DNA of 64,000 bases from NCBI GenBank assembly GCA_002049455.2, contig KV918888.1, forward strand, positions 124,001 through 188,000, given 5' to 3'. The position numbers and the translations under genes are program-made. Below the pieces are notes generated by a model. It ran no database searches and had not been told where the DNA came from. It was given only the letters and a program-made list of their open reading frames with translations. The DNA comes from Porphyra umbilicalis (taxonomy: Eukaryota > Rhodophyta > Bangiophyceae > Bangiales > Bangiaceae). Positions 1-12,041 of the stretch are shown here, in pieces; position 1 is the first letter of the stretch; every line of letters begins with the position of its first letter.

Positions 1-349
1 CAGCGGCTCAGCATGAAACGTGTATAAGAAAAACCGCCGCCTATCCTGCCGAGAATGAGTCTCCCCCCCCCGCCACAACTGTCTTCCTCGCCGCCGCCGC
101 TGCCTCCCTCGCCCCCACCGCCCCCAACACTGCCTGCACTCTCTTAGTCCGCACAAGATGGCTCGATGGCGGTAAAAACCAGCATGCCGCCTCGTCGCCC
201 GATGCCCCCCGCCCCAAACACCGCCCCAGGTCCCACCTCATACGCCCCACCTCGTACCTACCCGCGACGCAGCACGGGGCCGCCGACAGTGCAATTGTGG
301 CTCCACCGACACCTGCAACACAGCACCGTCATCCCGCAACTGACGCCCC

Positions 350-700
350 CCCGTCGCTGCGGCCCCGCCCGCCCGTCGCCGCGGCCTCGCCCGCCCGTCG
401 CCGCCCACTTGCCACCCGCCGCCGCGGCCTCGCCCGCCCGTCGCCGCTCACTTGCCGCCCGTCGCCGCCCACTTGCCGCCCGTCGCCGCCCACTTGCCGC
501 CCGTCGCCGCGGCCTCGCCCGCCCGTCGCCACCGCCTCGCCCGCCCGTCGCCACCGCCTCGCCCGCCCGTCCCAGACGCGTTTCCCCGCCGTCGCCACCG
601 CCTCGCCCCCCCGTCGCCACCGCCTCGCCCGCCCGTCCCAGACGCGTTTCCCCCCCGTCGCCGCCGCCTCGCCCCCCCGTCGCCGACCGCCGGCGACGGC
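350..700. repeat. GC-rich tandem repeat array
   Basis: Degenerate tandem array built from about 21-bp units of the type CGTCGCCGCCCACTTGCCGC and related variants. A larger unit containing CCCAGACGCGTTTCCCC recurs twice, near 571 and 631. Open reading frames across it on both strands are consequences of the repeat (Pro/Ala/Arg-rich) and are not called as genes. The first 350 bases hold nothing recognisable. Confidence 0.8.
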
Positions 701-796
701 CACAGCGTAGCTGTGTGCGATCAAGCTGCCGGCATCTTCCCCCCACCGGCGGCTGCTGCCAGTGTTCGAAAGACGTCTAGGGGGGGGCGGGGGGGA

Positions 797-931
797 AGAA
801 AGCGGAGGGGAGCCGCGCGGGAGGAAGGGGCGGAAGGAAGGGGAGGGGGTGTGGGCGGGGGGGCAGAAAGCGGAGGGGAGCCACGCCGGAGGAAGGGACG
901 GAAGGAAGGGGAGGGGGTGTGGGCCGGCGAT
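797..931. repeat. Two-copy tandem repeat, period 68 bp
   Basis: A purine-rich unit starting AGAAAGCGGAGGGGAGCC occurs at 797-864 and again at 865-931 with a few substitutions. It is G-rich on the + strand. No gene is associated with it. Confidence 0.75.
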
Positions 932-1060
932 GGCGCTTGGCGAGGAACAGCAGCAACTCGGTGTGAAGGGCGCGGCGTCCGCGTGGTGGACCATCGATGC
1001 AGAGGACTCGATCGGACTGCTCAGAATCATGATCGCCATCAGTTATCAAGTAGCCCGTGC

Positions 1061-2533
1061 CCTACGGGAAATGCCGGATCAAAAAAGCACGATCTCTTAG
1101 GGTTCGGAAAGCTCGATACCCCACCAGGTTGGGAACCGGGGGTGAGACCGAGGAAGGCTCCCCATTGGTCCGATGATGGAAAAAGCACGCCAAATGGAAC
1201 TCTGGAAAGGGTCTGTGACGCACCCTGACAGATTGTGCGGCTGTCATTGATTTGATTGCATGGCTGCTGTTGATCCTGGGACCATGACCCGACGAATAGC
1301 ATGCCCCCATGACGTCATGATGCGGCCTAGCCTCTGTGTCATGGCCAATGGAGGACAGATACGTTTGTCGAACGTGTCACGGAAAGTTTGTATCTTACAC
1401 TGCGTGGCGGCGCACGCTTCGCCCCCGCACCCCCCCCCACCAGCCGGGACGCCCGCCTTGCCCCCCCTTCCTCCGCCCTCCTTGATCGCCCCCCCGGTCC
1501 GCCCCACTCCTTCCGCCCCGCCCCGCCCCGGCCTACCCCGCCTCACACCGAGCACCCCGCTCGACCCCGTCCCGCCCCGGCCCCACCCCGCCCAGCAACG
1601 ACACGCCCTCCCTCGCCTCGCCCCGCCCCGTCCCGCCCAGCGACGCCCCGACCCACCCAGCCCAGCTCCGTCCCGCCAAACATCTACAAACCCCACCCCA
1701 CCCCGCCCCGCCTCGCCCCACCACACCCCGCTCTACTCCACTCCGCCCTACCCCGTCCCGACCCGCCCCGCCCAGCACCGCCCCGCCTCGCCCCGCCCCG
1801 CCGCGCCCCGCCGCGCCAAACCCGACCCCGCCCGGCAGCGCACCGCCTCGCCCTGCTCCGCGCCGCCCCACCCTGCCCAACCCCGCCCCACCCCGCCCTG
1901 CAACGCCCCCCTACCCCGCCCCACCCGGCTCTGCCCCATCCTGCCCAGTCCTGCTCTGCCCCCCCCCACCGAGCCCCGCCCCGTTCCGCTGCGCCCCGCC
2001 TCTGCAGATGCACACGCGACGGGAAACTCATGGTGGGTGCTACACAGCTGCGGTCTTGTAGTCACGCGGACCACGGCCTGCGGGGCGCGAAGGAAGCCGT
2101 CGGCGGGAAGCCGACAGTTTTGAGAACGAAGCCCCCCTGAAGTTGCAGGCCGGATCGGGTGGCCAGGTCTTCGCATGCGGGACACCTGTCCAGCAATCTA
2201 CTCCGGCAGTCGGTCCGTGAAGACGGTGGAGCCAGCAGCGGCGACGAATTCATATAGGAATGGGACAGTTCTGTGTCGAGATCAGTCGCGTAGGCCACTT
2301 CCGTCGTCACGCTCTGAAACCCAGGCTACTTGAGTTGGCAGTGTGTGGCTCATGCAGGCTCATTGATTCCGAGTCGGCAGCGATTGTTGTTCATCGTCAA
2401 GTCGGATCAAACCAGAGACTTCGACTAGTGCGCTCCACTGTCCAAGCCACTTTGGGTAGCGGGTCAACATACGGGATTCTGATTGGCCAGCGCTTGGGAT
2501 ATCGTGCTTTTTTGATCCGGCATTTCCCGTAGG
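1061..2533. mobile_element. 1.47-kb unit bounded by perfect 33-bp inverted repeats (putative non-autonomous DNA element)
   Basis: The 33 bases at 1061-1093 are the exact reverse complement of 2501-2533; homology stops abruptly on both sides. Inside each end a TA dinucleotide is followed by CGGGAAATGCCGGATC, so a TA-target (Tc1/mariner-like) element is possible, but I see no transposase reading frame. Most of the interior is low-complexity C-rich sequence. The alternative is two separate short insertions of one family in opposite orientation. The perfect match shows shared origin; the transposon interpretation is inference. Confidence 0.5.
1410..2010. repeat. Strand-asymmetric C-rich low-complexity tract
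   Basis: About 600 bp built almost entirely of CCCCGCCC, CCCGCC and CCCACCCCGC-type words, so the + strand is strongly C-rich and the - strand G-rich. Long open frames here, on both strands, encode only Pro/Arg/Ala- or Gly/Arg-rich monotony and are treated as artefacts. The - strand has many G3 runs and could form quadruplexes. Confidence 0.75.
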
Positions 2534-2846
2534 GGTGTAATCAATCCAATTTTGAGTGATCCATCTTCGCGTCGCTGGAGTAACATAACGACGTCAGTGA
2601 AACACAACTTAGGCCTACAGAAAAGGCAAGAAGAACAAAGAAAAAGGCAGCACATGCTGTGGGCAAAAGAACGCTCTCCTCACGGCCTTCTCAGATCTGC
2701 CTTCAGATCTCTTTTCTGACAACATTCCACGACGCTATGCTCCATCGCGAGAAAAGTGATCCAAACACGCGTCAGGGACAATACCAGGTTACCGCGGTGG
2801 AGACGAGTCACCAGCCAGTTCTTTTGGATTTGCAACACCCCTATGG

Positions 2847-2867
2847 ATCCAGGAAAGTTTCCTGGAT
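2847..2867. repeat. 21-bp palindrome
   Basis: Two 10-bp arms, ATCCAGGAAA and its reverse complement, are separated by a single G. A second shorter palindrome, TGGATATCCA, overlaps the right arm. No function can be assigned; it lies in AT-richer sequence between two repeat elements. Confidence 0.6.
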
Positions 2868-3028
2868 ATCCAGCCACTTTGAAAAGCGCCGATCTGACAC
2901 TCACAGGAGAAATATTTGCGTCTGTAGGCTCCAAGGCGACCCGCCGTATTCCGGTCGCGGGGGCCCTCCCGTCGTCAGGGACCCAGGAAAAATAGCCGGA
3001 TCAGGTTGCACTTTTGTTTGCTCACAAC

Positions 3029-3413
3029 TAGGGCTGTTATATGGGACATTACGGACAAAAAAAGACTGTCCAGAATGTCTTTATGGCCTCACGGCTGTCC
3101 GTTTCCCATTCGGGCAATTCTGGACTGTCCGTAATACTGAAACAGTAGACCACCCTCCGGGCGTCACGTTACGTAGCGCTCGGCACGCCCGTGGGAGGGG
3201 TTGGCTGACAGAGCAGCTCAGTCCCGGATCACAAGCCATTACAAAAATCGTCCGCGAAGCTGACAGCAACGGCTGAGGGCGGGTAAGGGACCAATCAAAC
3301 GGCAAAGGACCACTGTTGCGGATCTCAGATGCACCCAATGAGACGAACCGGACCGTCCCGGGCAGTCCGTGTCCGCGACCGTCGCAATTCTCCTGTCCGC
3401 TTTAACAGCCCTA
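3029..3413. mobile_element. hAT-type MITE (385 bp) with 8-bp target-site duplication
   Basis: The element begins TAGGGCTGTTA and ends with the exact reverse complement TAACAGCCCTA. The eight bases CTCACAAC occur immediately outside both ends, at 3021-3028 and 3414-3421, an uninterrupted 8-bp target-site duplication. An 8-bp duplication plus a TAGGG-type terminus is the known signature of hAT transposons. The interior has no transposase and contains subterminal inverted words based on GGACTGTCCGT (around 3050-3080, 3120-3135 and 3340-3370), typical of transposase-binding repeats. It is therefore a non-autonomous miniature element. The perfect duplication suggests a fairly recent insertion. Confidence 0.9.
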
Positions 3414-3421
3414 CTCACAAC

Positions 3422-6400
3422 GCTCCTCACTTCACTGTAAGCCCACACCTGATTGGTCCTCTGAGTCCTCTGACACTGTTGTTTATAGACCGTACACGGC
3501 CGCTAATTGGCGACGTGTCAAACGTGGCAGCGATCTGCCGCAATCAGACATTGCATCAGGCAAAACGCAGAACGGCCGAGCTGTAAAGCGTAAAAGGGCC
3601 ACTGCCCCGGACCACCGTGAGGGGCACCCAGGCGACGAAACAAACAATGCCCGCCGTAGGGCCAGTGCCCAGGGGCAGGCAGAAAAAGAAGCGCCGCAAA
3701 AAAGGTCCCCGGGCGGTCCTGGACCGGCCCCCGAATGCCACCCGGATAGGCACACATAGAGGAGTCTGATTGGTCGAAATCAACCGGTTCCGAGGCGGTT
3801 TGTACGAAGTACAATCGGGCAATGCGTGCCAGAAAGGCCGCCCGTATGCACCATCCCACAGGGTTTTATGATTACAAACCGGCGCGTAGAGGTCTTCCTG
3901 TACCCGCCGGCGGCCACTCAGGTCGTCGGCTTGAGGCTGAACCCGAGCCCACTGGCTGGGGCTGGGGGAGGAGGGGCGCTGCCGGCGCGGTGGCGGCGCG
4001 CGCGCGCGCGAGGCTGGCCCGTTGGCGCCACAGCGGACCGACGGGTGAGGGCGTCGACGGTGGTGGTAGTGTCGCCGTCCAATGTGGGGTGGCGCTGCCG
4101 CCGTGCCACGGTGTGCGGGCCGTCCCAATTCCCCGCCCGCCGGCGGTGGTTTCGGCGTCGGGCGCGCGCCCGCGCGCGCAGACGGGCGGGCGGGCGGGCG
4201 GACGCCCCTCAGGCGGCCGGTGTCGCGGGCGCAGCGCCGCGCGTGGGGGCGCTGCGATCGGAGCTCGGGAAAAATGGGGGAGGGGGGTGATACACCAATG
4301 GGGGGCAACCGCTGCATCCAGACCGTAAGCATCTGGCGCGGACGGCGGTGGCCGCGCCCTGGAGCTGGCACTACGCGCGCGCTCGCCGGCAGAGGGGTAA
4401 CGAGGGTCGCCACGGCGTCCGCCGCGCGGGGCACGGGCGCACACGGACGGCTGCGCTACTGAGTGACACGCGCGGCTCGGTCATGGTGTTGAGCCGGGCC
4501 CAGCCGCGATCGGCCCGGGCGGCGGGGGGTGGCCGGTAATGGCACTTGAGGCTGGCTCCACTACGGGCGGTGGGGCTTACCGCCTCTCACACCCACGCGC
4601 CGTCAGCGGCACACAGCAAGCAGCAGTAGCCACCTTTCTACAGCTGTAGGAAGGTGGCTGACATTGCCAGATGCGTGCCGAGTTGCAGCTCGGGCGCCCA
4701 CTGGGCTCACTTCTGGAGAAAAGCAGCGCACCTGGGCGCGCGCGTTCCACCAGAACCAACGCACCGTCTTGGTGGGGTGGACGGGCACAAGCTGCAGTGC
4801 CGCCCCAAGAGGAGCGCCGTTGTCAGCCGGTCGCTCCGCTTCGCCTTCTGCATGCGATGGGACGCGGCAGGGGGCCAGCGCGACAGCGGCACCGTGCTGT
4901 GCTGCGTCCCTACCGGACTGTCAGCCCAGTCGGACACAGCGGCTGCGGCGGCAGAGACCTGCAACGGCTTCCGTTATCCTTCGAAAGGCAGCAAGACGAG
5001 CGCGGAGCGTGCTCGCGTGGTGGGGGAAAGAAAGCACCGCGCGTGATGTCCTCTTTTCTGGTTCCTGAGAGCGGTCCTCGAGTACCTTCTCCCTTCGTCC
5101 AGCGAGGGCACGTCCCAGCCTCGGGCCAGCCTTCTCGTCCAGCTCTGTGCGGCATCGGGTCGGCACACATGCAAAAGTCACTGACACCCGACGTGGCCGG
5201 GGCTCGCGCCACGTGGGATCACGCGAAAGGGGAGATGGAATCCGTTGATGGTGAGAAAACCAGTTCGCGTTCGAGTCTCTCACAGACCCCGCACTCGACG
5301 ATTCTCCAACCACGGTTTCCAGCCTACAGACCGCGAAGTGTTCGAGTCTATGTCACTTGTCAGACACTGGTAAACACCCTGCAGCCACGGTTCGGGAGCA
5401 CGTAATGTACTGGGGCAGTCGTGAGGGAGTTTATGCTATTCTCTCAATTTCTTCATTTAGATGACTACCCATACTCATCACCTCTATAGGTAGCCAGTCC
5501 AGATGACACGGTGGCAATGACAGCCGTCGGGCCTGGAGGCGGCAGTCGTCCGCCCCCTAGGCTGGTACCCGCCTAGCGGGCGATAGCACTAGAAGAGGGC
5601 GCAGAACGTATCTGCAAAGGCATGTGAACTAGTAAAGAGCCCCAACGGCGATGAGGGTGACGGCGGCGGGTGCCGCGGGGGCCGGCTGCGACAGGCGGGA
5701 GCCGCGGGGTGACTGATGGTTGTTGGCTCCCCTGGCCATCTGAGTGGAACACAAGAGAAACAGTGAGCAAAAGCAATGAAAGGGGGGGCATGGGGGGGCG
5801 AAGAAGGACGGGGAAGGGGGGTAATGAAGAGGGGGGGGGGGGGAAGGATGGGGGAAAGGTGCGGTAGCTGGACGACCAGAACGGCGGTGCTTGGGCAGAA
5901 TGAAGCAACACGAAGACGGCGGGGTTGGACAGCGGCTCGGGGGGGGGAACAGCGGGGCGCTCGACGATATAGCATGCAAAGGAAGGGGGGGGTGACGGCG
6001 GTAGGCGAGGGACAAAGACGGGGAGGGGATAGGTCACTGACGCGGCGAGTGCCACGCAGGAAGCCGCAGGCGGCTTCGTTGGACAACATTTTGCGCGCTC
6101 GAAGTCGAAGTGGCGCCCTTCGGGTCAATCACCATCGCAGATTGTTGGCCAATCATGTCCTGGATCATCGTACAAACGGACAGATCAAGCGTTTAAGCCA
6201 ATCACAGCTCGGATTGAGCAGACGTTGGTTCGCTTGAGATGCCCGCCCAAACTGCTCCAAACCCTGACAAAGGCCTGAGCTGGTCCAAACGGCACACGTC
6301 GTGGCGCCCTCGTCTTGCCGTTGTGAGGACGTCCGCTGCATTCGCCCGTGTCTCTCAGGCGCCACCATGGCCCCTGCCTCTGCCACCACCCCCCGACTGC

Positions 6401-8684
6401 CAGCCCCCCCCCCCCCTATCCTACCTTTGTTCAACTCTGCCCTCTGCTTCGTTGTGTTTTCCTCGACGCCCCTCTCTCCATTCTTTGACGATCCGCACCT
6501 TCCCTTCTCCTCTGATGTCTTTCCCCGTCCTCCCCCACCCCTCTCCCTCCCCGGTCATCTTCAGCTGTTCTTTTCCTTTGTTTCTGTTGCTGTATGGATC
6601 CGATGGCTCCAGCGCAGACCTGACCACCGCACAGTTGATGTGTCCCCGCACTTCGACCCTCACCGCACCACCGCTTGGCCGATATTATATGATCTGGTTG
6701 CTCACCCGTCCTTGTTTATATACCAGCACTTTCCCTTTCGTGCTGCTCAGTCCGCTAGCGGGCACCAAAGCGGACGGCGACCCGGTCGTCGCCGCCCACG
6801 AGCAGCCCAGGGCCGTCACAGCCGGCATCGGCTTCGACAGGTTTACCTATAGCGATGTGACTTTCTTGACCTTACAAGCAAGCAATTGAGTGTTAGAGCT
6901 GGAGTATTGCGATGCAGTCAACTACTCCAACAGGACGCGGCTACGTATCGAAAAGACCACCACCACGCTCGTGCGCTGACACCCCTCCCCATATGCTTGA
7001 AACAGACTCGAACGGATGTGCCCCCAGACACAGGAAACGCCGATTTTGGGGACGCAGGCCTCGCCCGGAGCGGAGACTCGAACGGCGATTCATTGGCAGA
7101 AACAGACTCAAACGGGAACTGGTTTTAGCATGTACAATCCGTCTTCGCGGGGTGCCCGTCGGGGACCTCTGATCCTTCGGTGCCCGGCTGGGGCTTCCAC
7201 GACGCCCTCGGTGTGGTCGTCTCTCCGCGACAACAGCGGCACACATCGCACCGAAGCAGGGTGTCCCTTGTGTCCGTTCGAGGCGACGCGAAGACTCTGT
7301 CCCAAGCAGCTCCCACGGGACCTCCCCGTCCCCAGCTCAACTGAATATCCGGCCAAGGATTCGGCGAGGTCCAATCAGCAGCCTCTGTGTGTGGTCCGCC
7401 AGGAAAGGCTCGTGTCGGTCGCGACGAGGCGTTCCGCCATGCACCCCCACGAAGGCAGTGTTTCTGCCGGGTGAGCCCGCGATCCTCTGTCAGCGACCAC
7501 CGACAAGAGCGTCCCCCTGTGGTTGGCACAAGACTATTGACCCCCCGAAGCACTGCACGTGCGCGATTGGCTGACAGGAGCGGTGGCGGATGGACGGGGC
7601 TGGGCGCGGATCTTCTCTGGATTGACAGATGGCCTGTGGCGGGCGGGCGTCTAATCGTTTCGACTCACTGTGAGCGTTCAGTGGAGGAAGGAGCGAAAGT
7701 AAGGGTTTGGGGTGGGGCCTTGAGTACAGCGACGCACGCCCGACCGGAAGGCGCCAGGCACACAGACACAGGCGCTGGGCGTCCGCAGGCCCCGCCATTC
7801 GTGGGGGTGGGGGCCACGCCGTCGTCGTGAGCAACAGCCGTGCGACACTCGGTGCCCCCCCCACCAACCGCTCCACGCGTGTGCCCGCGCCCGGCGGACA
7901 ACCTGCAGCCGTGCGCGGATGACACAGGCGGGGGCTCGCTGTGAGCTGCGCAGGGGGGGGGGGGGCTTGCACACCGCGTCTGAGAGCGCACCCGCCCCAC
8001 CTCGACCCAGATTGCGTCGTCGGTCGCTGCGCGTGGCCCGCTCCCCACGAACCGCACGGGGCCCTCCCTTCGCCCGCCCCCTGCGCACGGGCTGTGACCC
8101 GCGGCCGGCAACAGCCTTTTGCACGGGTGACGGGGTCAGCTGCGTCGACCGCGTCCGTGGCACCCGCGCGCGCAGGCCGCGTCCTCCACCACGCCCGCGC
8201 GCGCCACCACCGCTGTTGCCGCGCCCGCCGCGACCTCCATCGTGTTCCCTTGCAGCTGCTTCTCTCCTGCCGCGGCACGCCGCCGCCTTTCTCTTTGACG
8301 CGGACGCGTGCTGCGTGCCGGACGGACGCGGCCTTGCGGTGTGCTTTCCGCCCGCCGCGGCGGCTGTGCCGTGTGACGTGGTGCCGCGGCGCCGGGTTTC
8401 CCCCCCCTCACCGGCAGGGTGCGCGCCGCTCCGCTCCCGGCGTTCGTGTCTGCGCCGAGGGTGAGAGGAAGGAGCCGACAGCAAACGCGTCGTGACTTGA
8501 ACGGCCGTTTGTTGCTTCCTTGTTCAAGTCGGGCGCGCGCACTGCCGACGTGCGCGTGCCCCGACTCCGTGCGCGTGACGTGGTTGGTGTCGTTGTTGGC
8601 TTTGGCTTTGCCTTCGTTTTTTTTTTTTGCGGTCGCCAACGCCGGCACTCAGCGTGACGCGGTGTCCGTCACGACGCGGTTGCA
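3422..8684. other. Intergenic region without a supportable gene
   Basis: I see no conserved protein, tRNA or rRNA here. Reading frames around 3.8-4.4 kb, 5.6-6.1 kb and 6.2-6.9 kb are Arg/Pro/Ala-rich or low-complexity, lack plausible starts and overlap antisense frames of equal length. Local features are a (CG)n run near 4000-4010, a G-run near 5837, and three imperfect copies of a short AGACTC(G/A)AACGG word between 7004 and 7115. The last few hundred bases before 8685 would include the promoter and 5' UTR of the next gene. Confidence 0.6.
4628..4659. repeat. 32-bp near-perfect palindrome
   Basis: The half-site AGCCACCTTTCTACAG is followed directly by its reverse complement with one mismatch. 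It could form a hairpin with no loop, or be a dimeric protein-binding site. No terminator or gene end is recognisable next to it. Confidence 0.6.
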
Positions 8685-10411
8685 ATGGCGACGCCGACCA
8701 TCGACCGCCGGCGGCGCCCCCCCCCCGCAATGGATACTGGGCTGGCACACCCGTCGAGCCCCATGTGGTCTGACGACGAGGCAGCCGCCATCTTAACACT
8801 CCCGCCCGTCGCGCCGCCCCTCCCCACTGCCCCGTCACTGCTCGGCTTTGAGGAAGTCGACTCGTTGACGGACCTTGGCGCGGAGCTGCTGCTGCTGCAC
8901 CGTCCACCCCCGCCGCCACCGGCGGCAGCAGCGGCATCGGCGACGGCAGGGGTTGCGGGCTCCCGCCGCAAATCCCCGCTGCGGAGTCACACGCCCATTG
9001 CGTTGTGTGAGGCCAGCTTCACGACGACCGAGAGCGATCGGCGGCAGTCAGCAGCGTCAGCAGACGCACGGCGGGGAGGGGGGGGCGTCCGCGGCGGGTG
9101 AGCCACGCGTCCTCTTCGGGGTCGGGGTCGGGCTCCGACGACTCGGCCGGCTCGTCGGCCTCAAGTTCCTCGTCGGACTCGGCTGCCTCATCCGAGCTGG
9201 CGTCTACGCCGGACTCTTCGCAGGGCTGTACCCGCCCAGCACATCGGGACAGTGCCTCCGTAGCAGCGACGAACGCGTCGGCGGCGTCCGATGAGGCGGC
9301 AGACGCCACAGGGCAGCCGTGCTCCACAACGGCGGGTCTCCCCCCATTGCCCGCAACCGACTTCGCTCTTGGCGCGCGCTCTCGACGGCCGTCAACTGCT
9401 GAGGGCGGCGCAGCCGCGTCGCGGCGCCTGCCCAAAGGTCGCGTCTTCGTGTCCCGCGCGGGCGCGCGGGGCCCGAAATTGCTTACCGAAACGCCGCACG
9501 CGGCGGCCGACACGACGCTGCCAATGGTCGCCTCCCGCAATGTCAGTGCCCACCTGCTTCGGCGGGTGACGAGTTCCCGCCATGGCCGCCGCCTGATGCC
9601 TTCCGTGTCGTCATCGTTGCGGTCGCCGGGTGCTCCCGCGTTGGGCACGCTCGCACCGGCCGCGGGTGTCACGCTCCGTAGCGGCGCGCCGCTGCCAGAC
9701 CCAGCGGGCGTCGACGCGCTCGCCAAGGTGTACGAGGGGGCAATCATGCAGATGGCAGCACACGCGGCGGCGGGCGTCGGGCCGCCGCCACCACCGCCGA
9801 GCCGCTGGCGTCGCTGGGCCGGGCGCGGCCACCGGGGAGAGGCGGCGCGGCCGCCGCGGACACCGGCGGAGGAGGCGGTCGCTGCCGCCGCCGCTGCCTC
9901 CCGGGCGCGGCGGGATCGGCCAACGCCCGCGACGGCCGGCGGCGGCTTGGGCGGCGCTGCCTGGGCAGCGTCGGCAGCGGGCGCAGCCGCCCGCAACAGG
10001 GACTTGGCGACTTGCGCTGAGTCGGCACCCGCGCCGGCCGATTGCACCGTTGACTGCCGAGCGGCTGACGACCCGGGCGCGCCGGTCGATTTCGCCATGG
10101 ACGACTTCATCACTTTCATCTCTACTGCCAATGCGCCGTCCCGCACGCCGTGGGTCCTCCGCTGGTCGTCCCGCTCGCGGCGCGAAGCGCGTACGCGGGC
10201 GGCGACGGCGGCGGCCGCCGCGGAGGCCCCGCCATTCAAGACGCTTTCGGCGGCGCGGTCGGCGGCGGCGGCGGCGGCGGCGGGTCGAGCCGCAGCGTCG
10301 TCGGCCGAGGGCGGCGACTGCCCGGGGGGGCTCGGCGCGGGGGAGGCTTCGACGTCGGCGGTCAAGCGGGGGCTCCGCGCGCTCGGTCGGCCGTTTACAC
10401 GGCGGCCATGA
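8685..10411 (+). CDS. Unknown Ser/Ala-rich protein, frame broken at an 8-G run
   Basis: I do not recognise a family. The start at 8685 (GCAATGGCG) opens a frame with a normal-looking acidic/hydrophobic N-terminus, including MWSDDEAAAILTL and LLGFEEVDSLTDLGAELLLL. That frame ends just after 9098. From about 9062 a second frame on the same strand is open to 10411. It begins with a Ser/Asp-rich stretch (SGSGSDDSAGSS) and later has MDDFITFISTANAPSRTPW and an Arg/Ala-rich C-terminal third. One extra base in the 8-G run at 9078-9085 would join both into about 575 residues. A spliced form is possible instead: GTGAGC at 9098 with an acceptor ending at 9252 also keeps frame. The antisense frame over 9019-10425 shares the GC-rich wobble position but lacks this N-terminal context, so I prefer the + strand. 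No targeting signal is clear. Confidence 0.45.
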
Positions 10412-12041
10412 GCGGGGTAGCACATGCTGGTCGGTGCTTGTCTCCGCTGTCTGTTTTCCGCAGACGGCGGTTGCGGTGGCGTGGCCGGGGTCCGTGGGCG
10501 GGGTCCGGCGTCCGCCGCGGCTCTGTCGGCTCGATGTTGGTGGTGCGTCTCTCATCTCATTTTTTCTTTTACCTCGTAACTCGTGGAGTGTAGGTGGGGG
10601 TGGTGGTTGGATCTAGACATGTACAGCCTCTGCGTCGCATCGTTGCGTCTAGGGTCATTTTCGCACCGCCTCGGCTGGAGCCACCCGCCAGACGGTATTG
10701 TCAGAACCCGACTGTGAACATCAGCATGTTTTATGTGACTGGGCGGAACTAGGCCGTCTGCTACGGCTGAGTGTGTTTCGAGACGTGCTGCATCTGCGTA
10801 CTTGAAGTGTTGCGACAGCTCGTCGCACTGACACTCCCGCAACCAGCCCGCGCCTTGGCGTTTGCTTCGGACTGGCCAGCCACTCTACCCACCACTCTCT
10901 TACCAAGCATCGCCACCAACCAGTTGCGCCACCCACCCCAAGTATCCAGTCCAAGAGAACCACTGCCATTTGCTCAAGAGTCTCTAGAGCGTCCGGTATG
11001 ACAGCCTCGTGACACGCTGCTGTGCAACATGTTCTCTGCCCAGACTTGGTGTCCATGTGTGCTGGGCGCAGAGACGGGTCTGCGTTCTGGCAGCATTCAG
11101 AGCCAGTGCTGTTGCTGCACTATGGGACGGTAGTAGGACTTCCCGGCGTTTTCTATCTGTGCCCGTCGTCACTGGAGGTTTTTCTTGTCCCTGTCCGCTT
11201 GAGAGGTGCCTTTGGTCGCCAGTCGCCGTCGTGTCTCCAGCAAATTTCATAGCAAAATGGACTGGTCCATTTCGGGCTTAGGAAATCTCAGTAAGTATGA
11301 TGATGACGGGATGTCTTTGGTACTTTGAAGATATTTGTCTTTCCCGCACACGTGTGGCTTCACCGACCACCGGCGACGGTTAAGGAAACGTGCGGTCGGT
11401 CTGGGCCCTTGGCCGCCTCACGTTTGGCTTGGCTGTGTCTGGTCTGCATCTGGGGCACTCTTGCGGCAGTGGAGTGGGTTCATTGCGCTCCAGCTCGTGG
11501 CCGAGATAAACGGCAGGCTCATTGCCATCTCTGGCCGACGCCAATCACCCGCCTTCGAGGCGTCACACCAGCTAATCACAACGCCGACTGGCGTGGGGGG
11601 ACCCTCGCTGCCACGAGATATTCAACGGTGGTCCCGCTCCTGTTCGCGCTTGGCCACCGACAGCCGCTCGGCCACCGCGCGCGTTCAACAACCCTCCTCC
11701 CCGCCCCCGCCGCCGCTGCGCGTGCCACTGTGGAGCCTTGGGGTAAAGACGCGCGCTTCGGAGTGAGCGCCTTCCACGCGCCAAGGCTCACGGCCCTTGC
11801 GGGTCGCTTTGCGTCGGCCCGACCAACGTGAGCGCGCGGACGGGAAGGCTCTCCGCATTGCCGACGCGGTCCCCATCTTTTGGTCGCTTGCCGTAGTCAC
11901 CGTGTGCTTGTGCCTCTCGAACCGCTTCATCTGGCGCACTCCTCCAATCGCCACACCACCTGTTCGTTTTAAGCGACGCTTCACGCCACCCGCCCGGACG
12001 TACGGTCTGCCTTCCCCCTCCCTCCCCCCCCCTCACACACG
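10412..12041. other. Intergenic
   Basis: No gene recognised. The sequence is of ordinary complexity with lower GC than the neighbouring coding regions. The last part before 12042 is CT-rich (TTCCCCCTCCC...), as seen just upstream of several starts in this window, and probably belongs to the 5' UTR of the next gene. Confidence 0.6.

Noticed and set aside
166..1228. Several overlapping Pro/Ala/Arg-rich reading frames on both strands
   Set aside because: They follow from the GC-rich tandem repeats; no start context, no domain and equal-length frames in several phases.
1244..2185. Long Pro-rich (+) and Gly/Arg-rich (-) frames
   Set aside because: Produced by the CCCCGCC low-complexity tract; monotone composition and no family resemblance.
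5266..7120. GTTCGAGTC-like words resembling tRNA T-arms
   Set aside because: No matching acceptor, D or anticodon stems around any of them.
9019..10425. 468-codon antisense frame with an acidic C-terminus
   Set aside because: Shares the GC-rich wobble position with the + strand frame, so it is expected as a shadow; the + strand has the better N-terminus and start.
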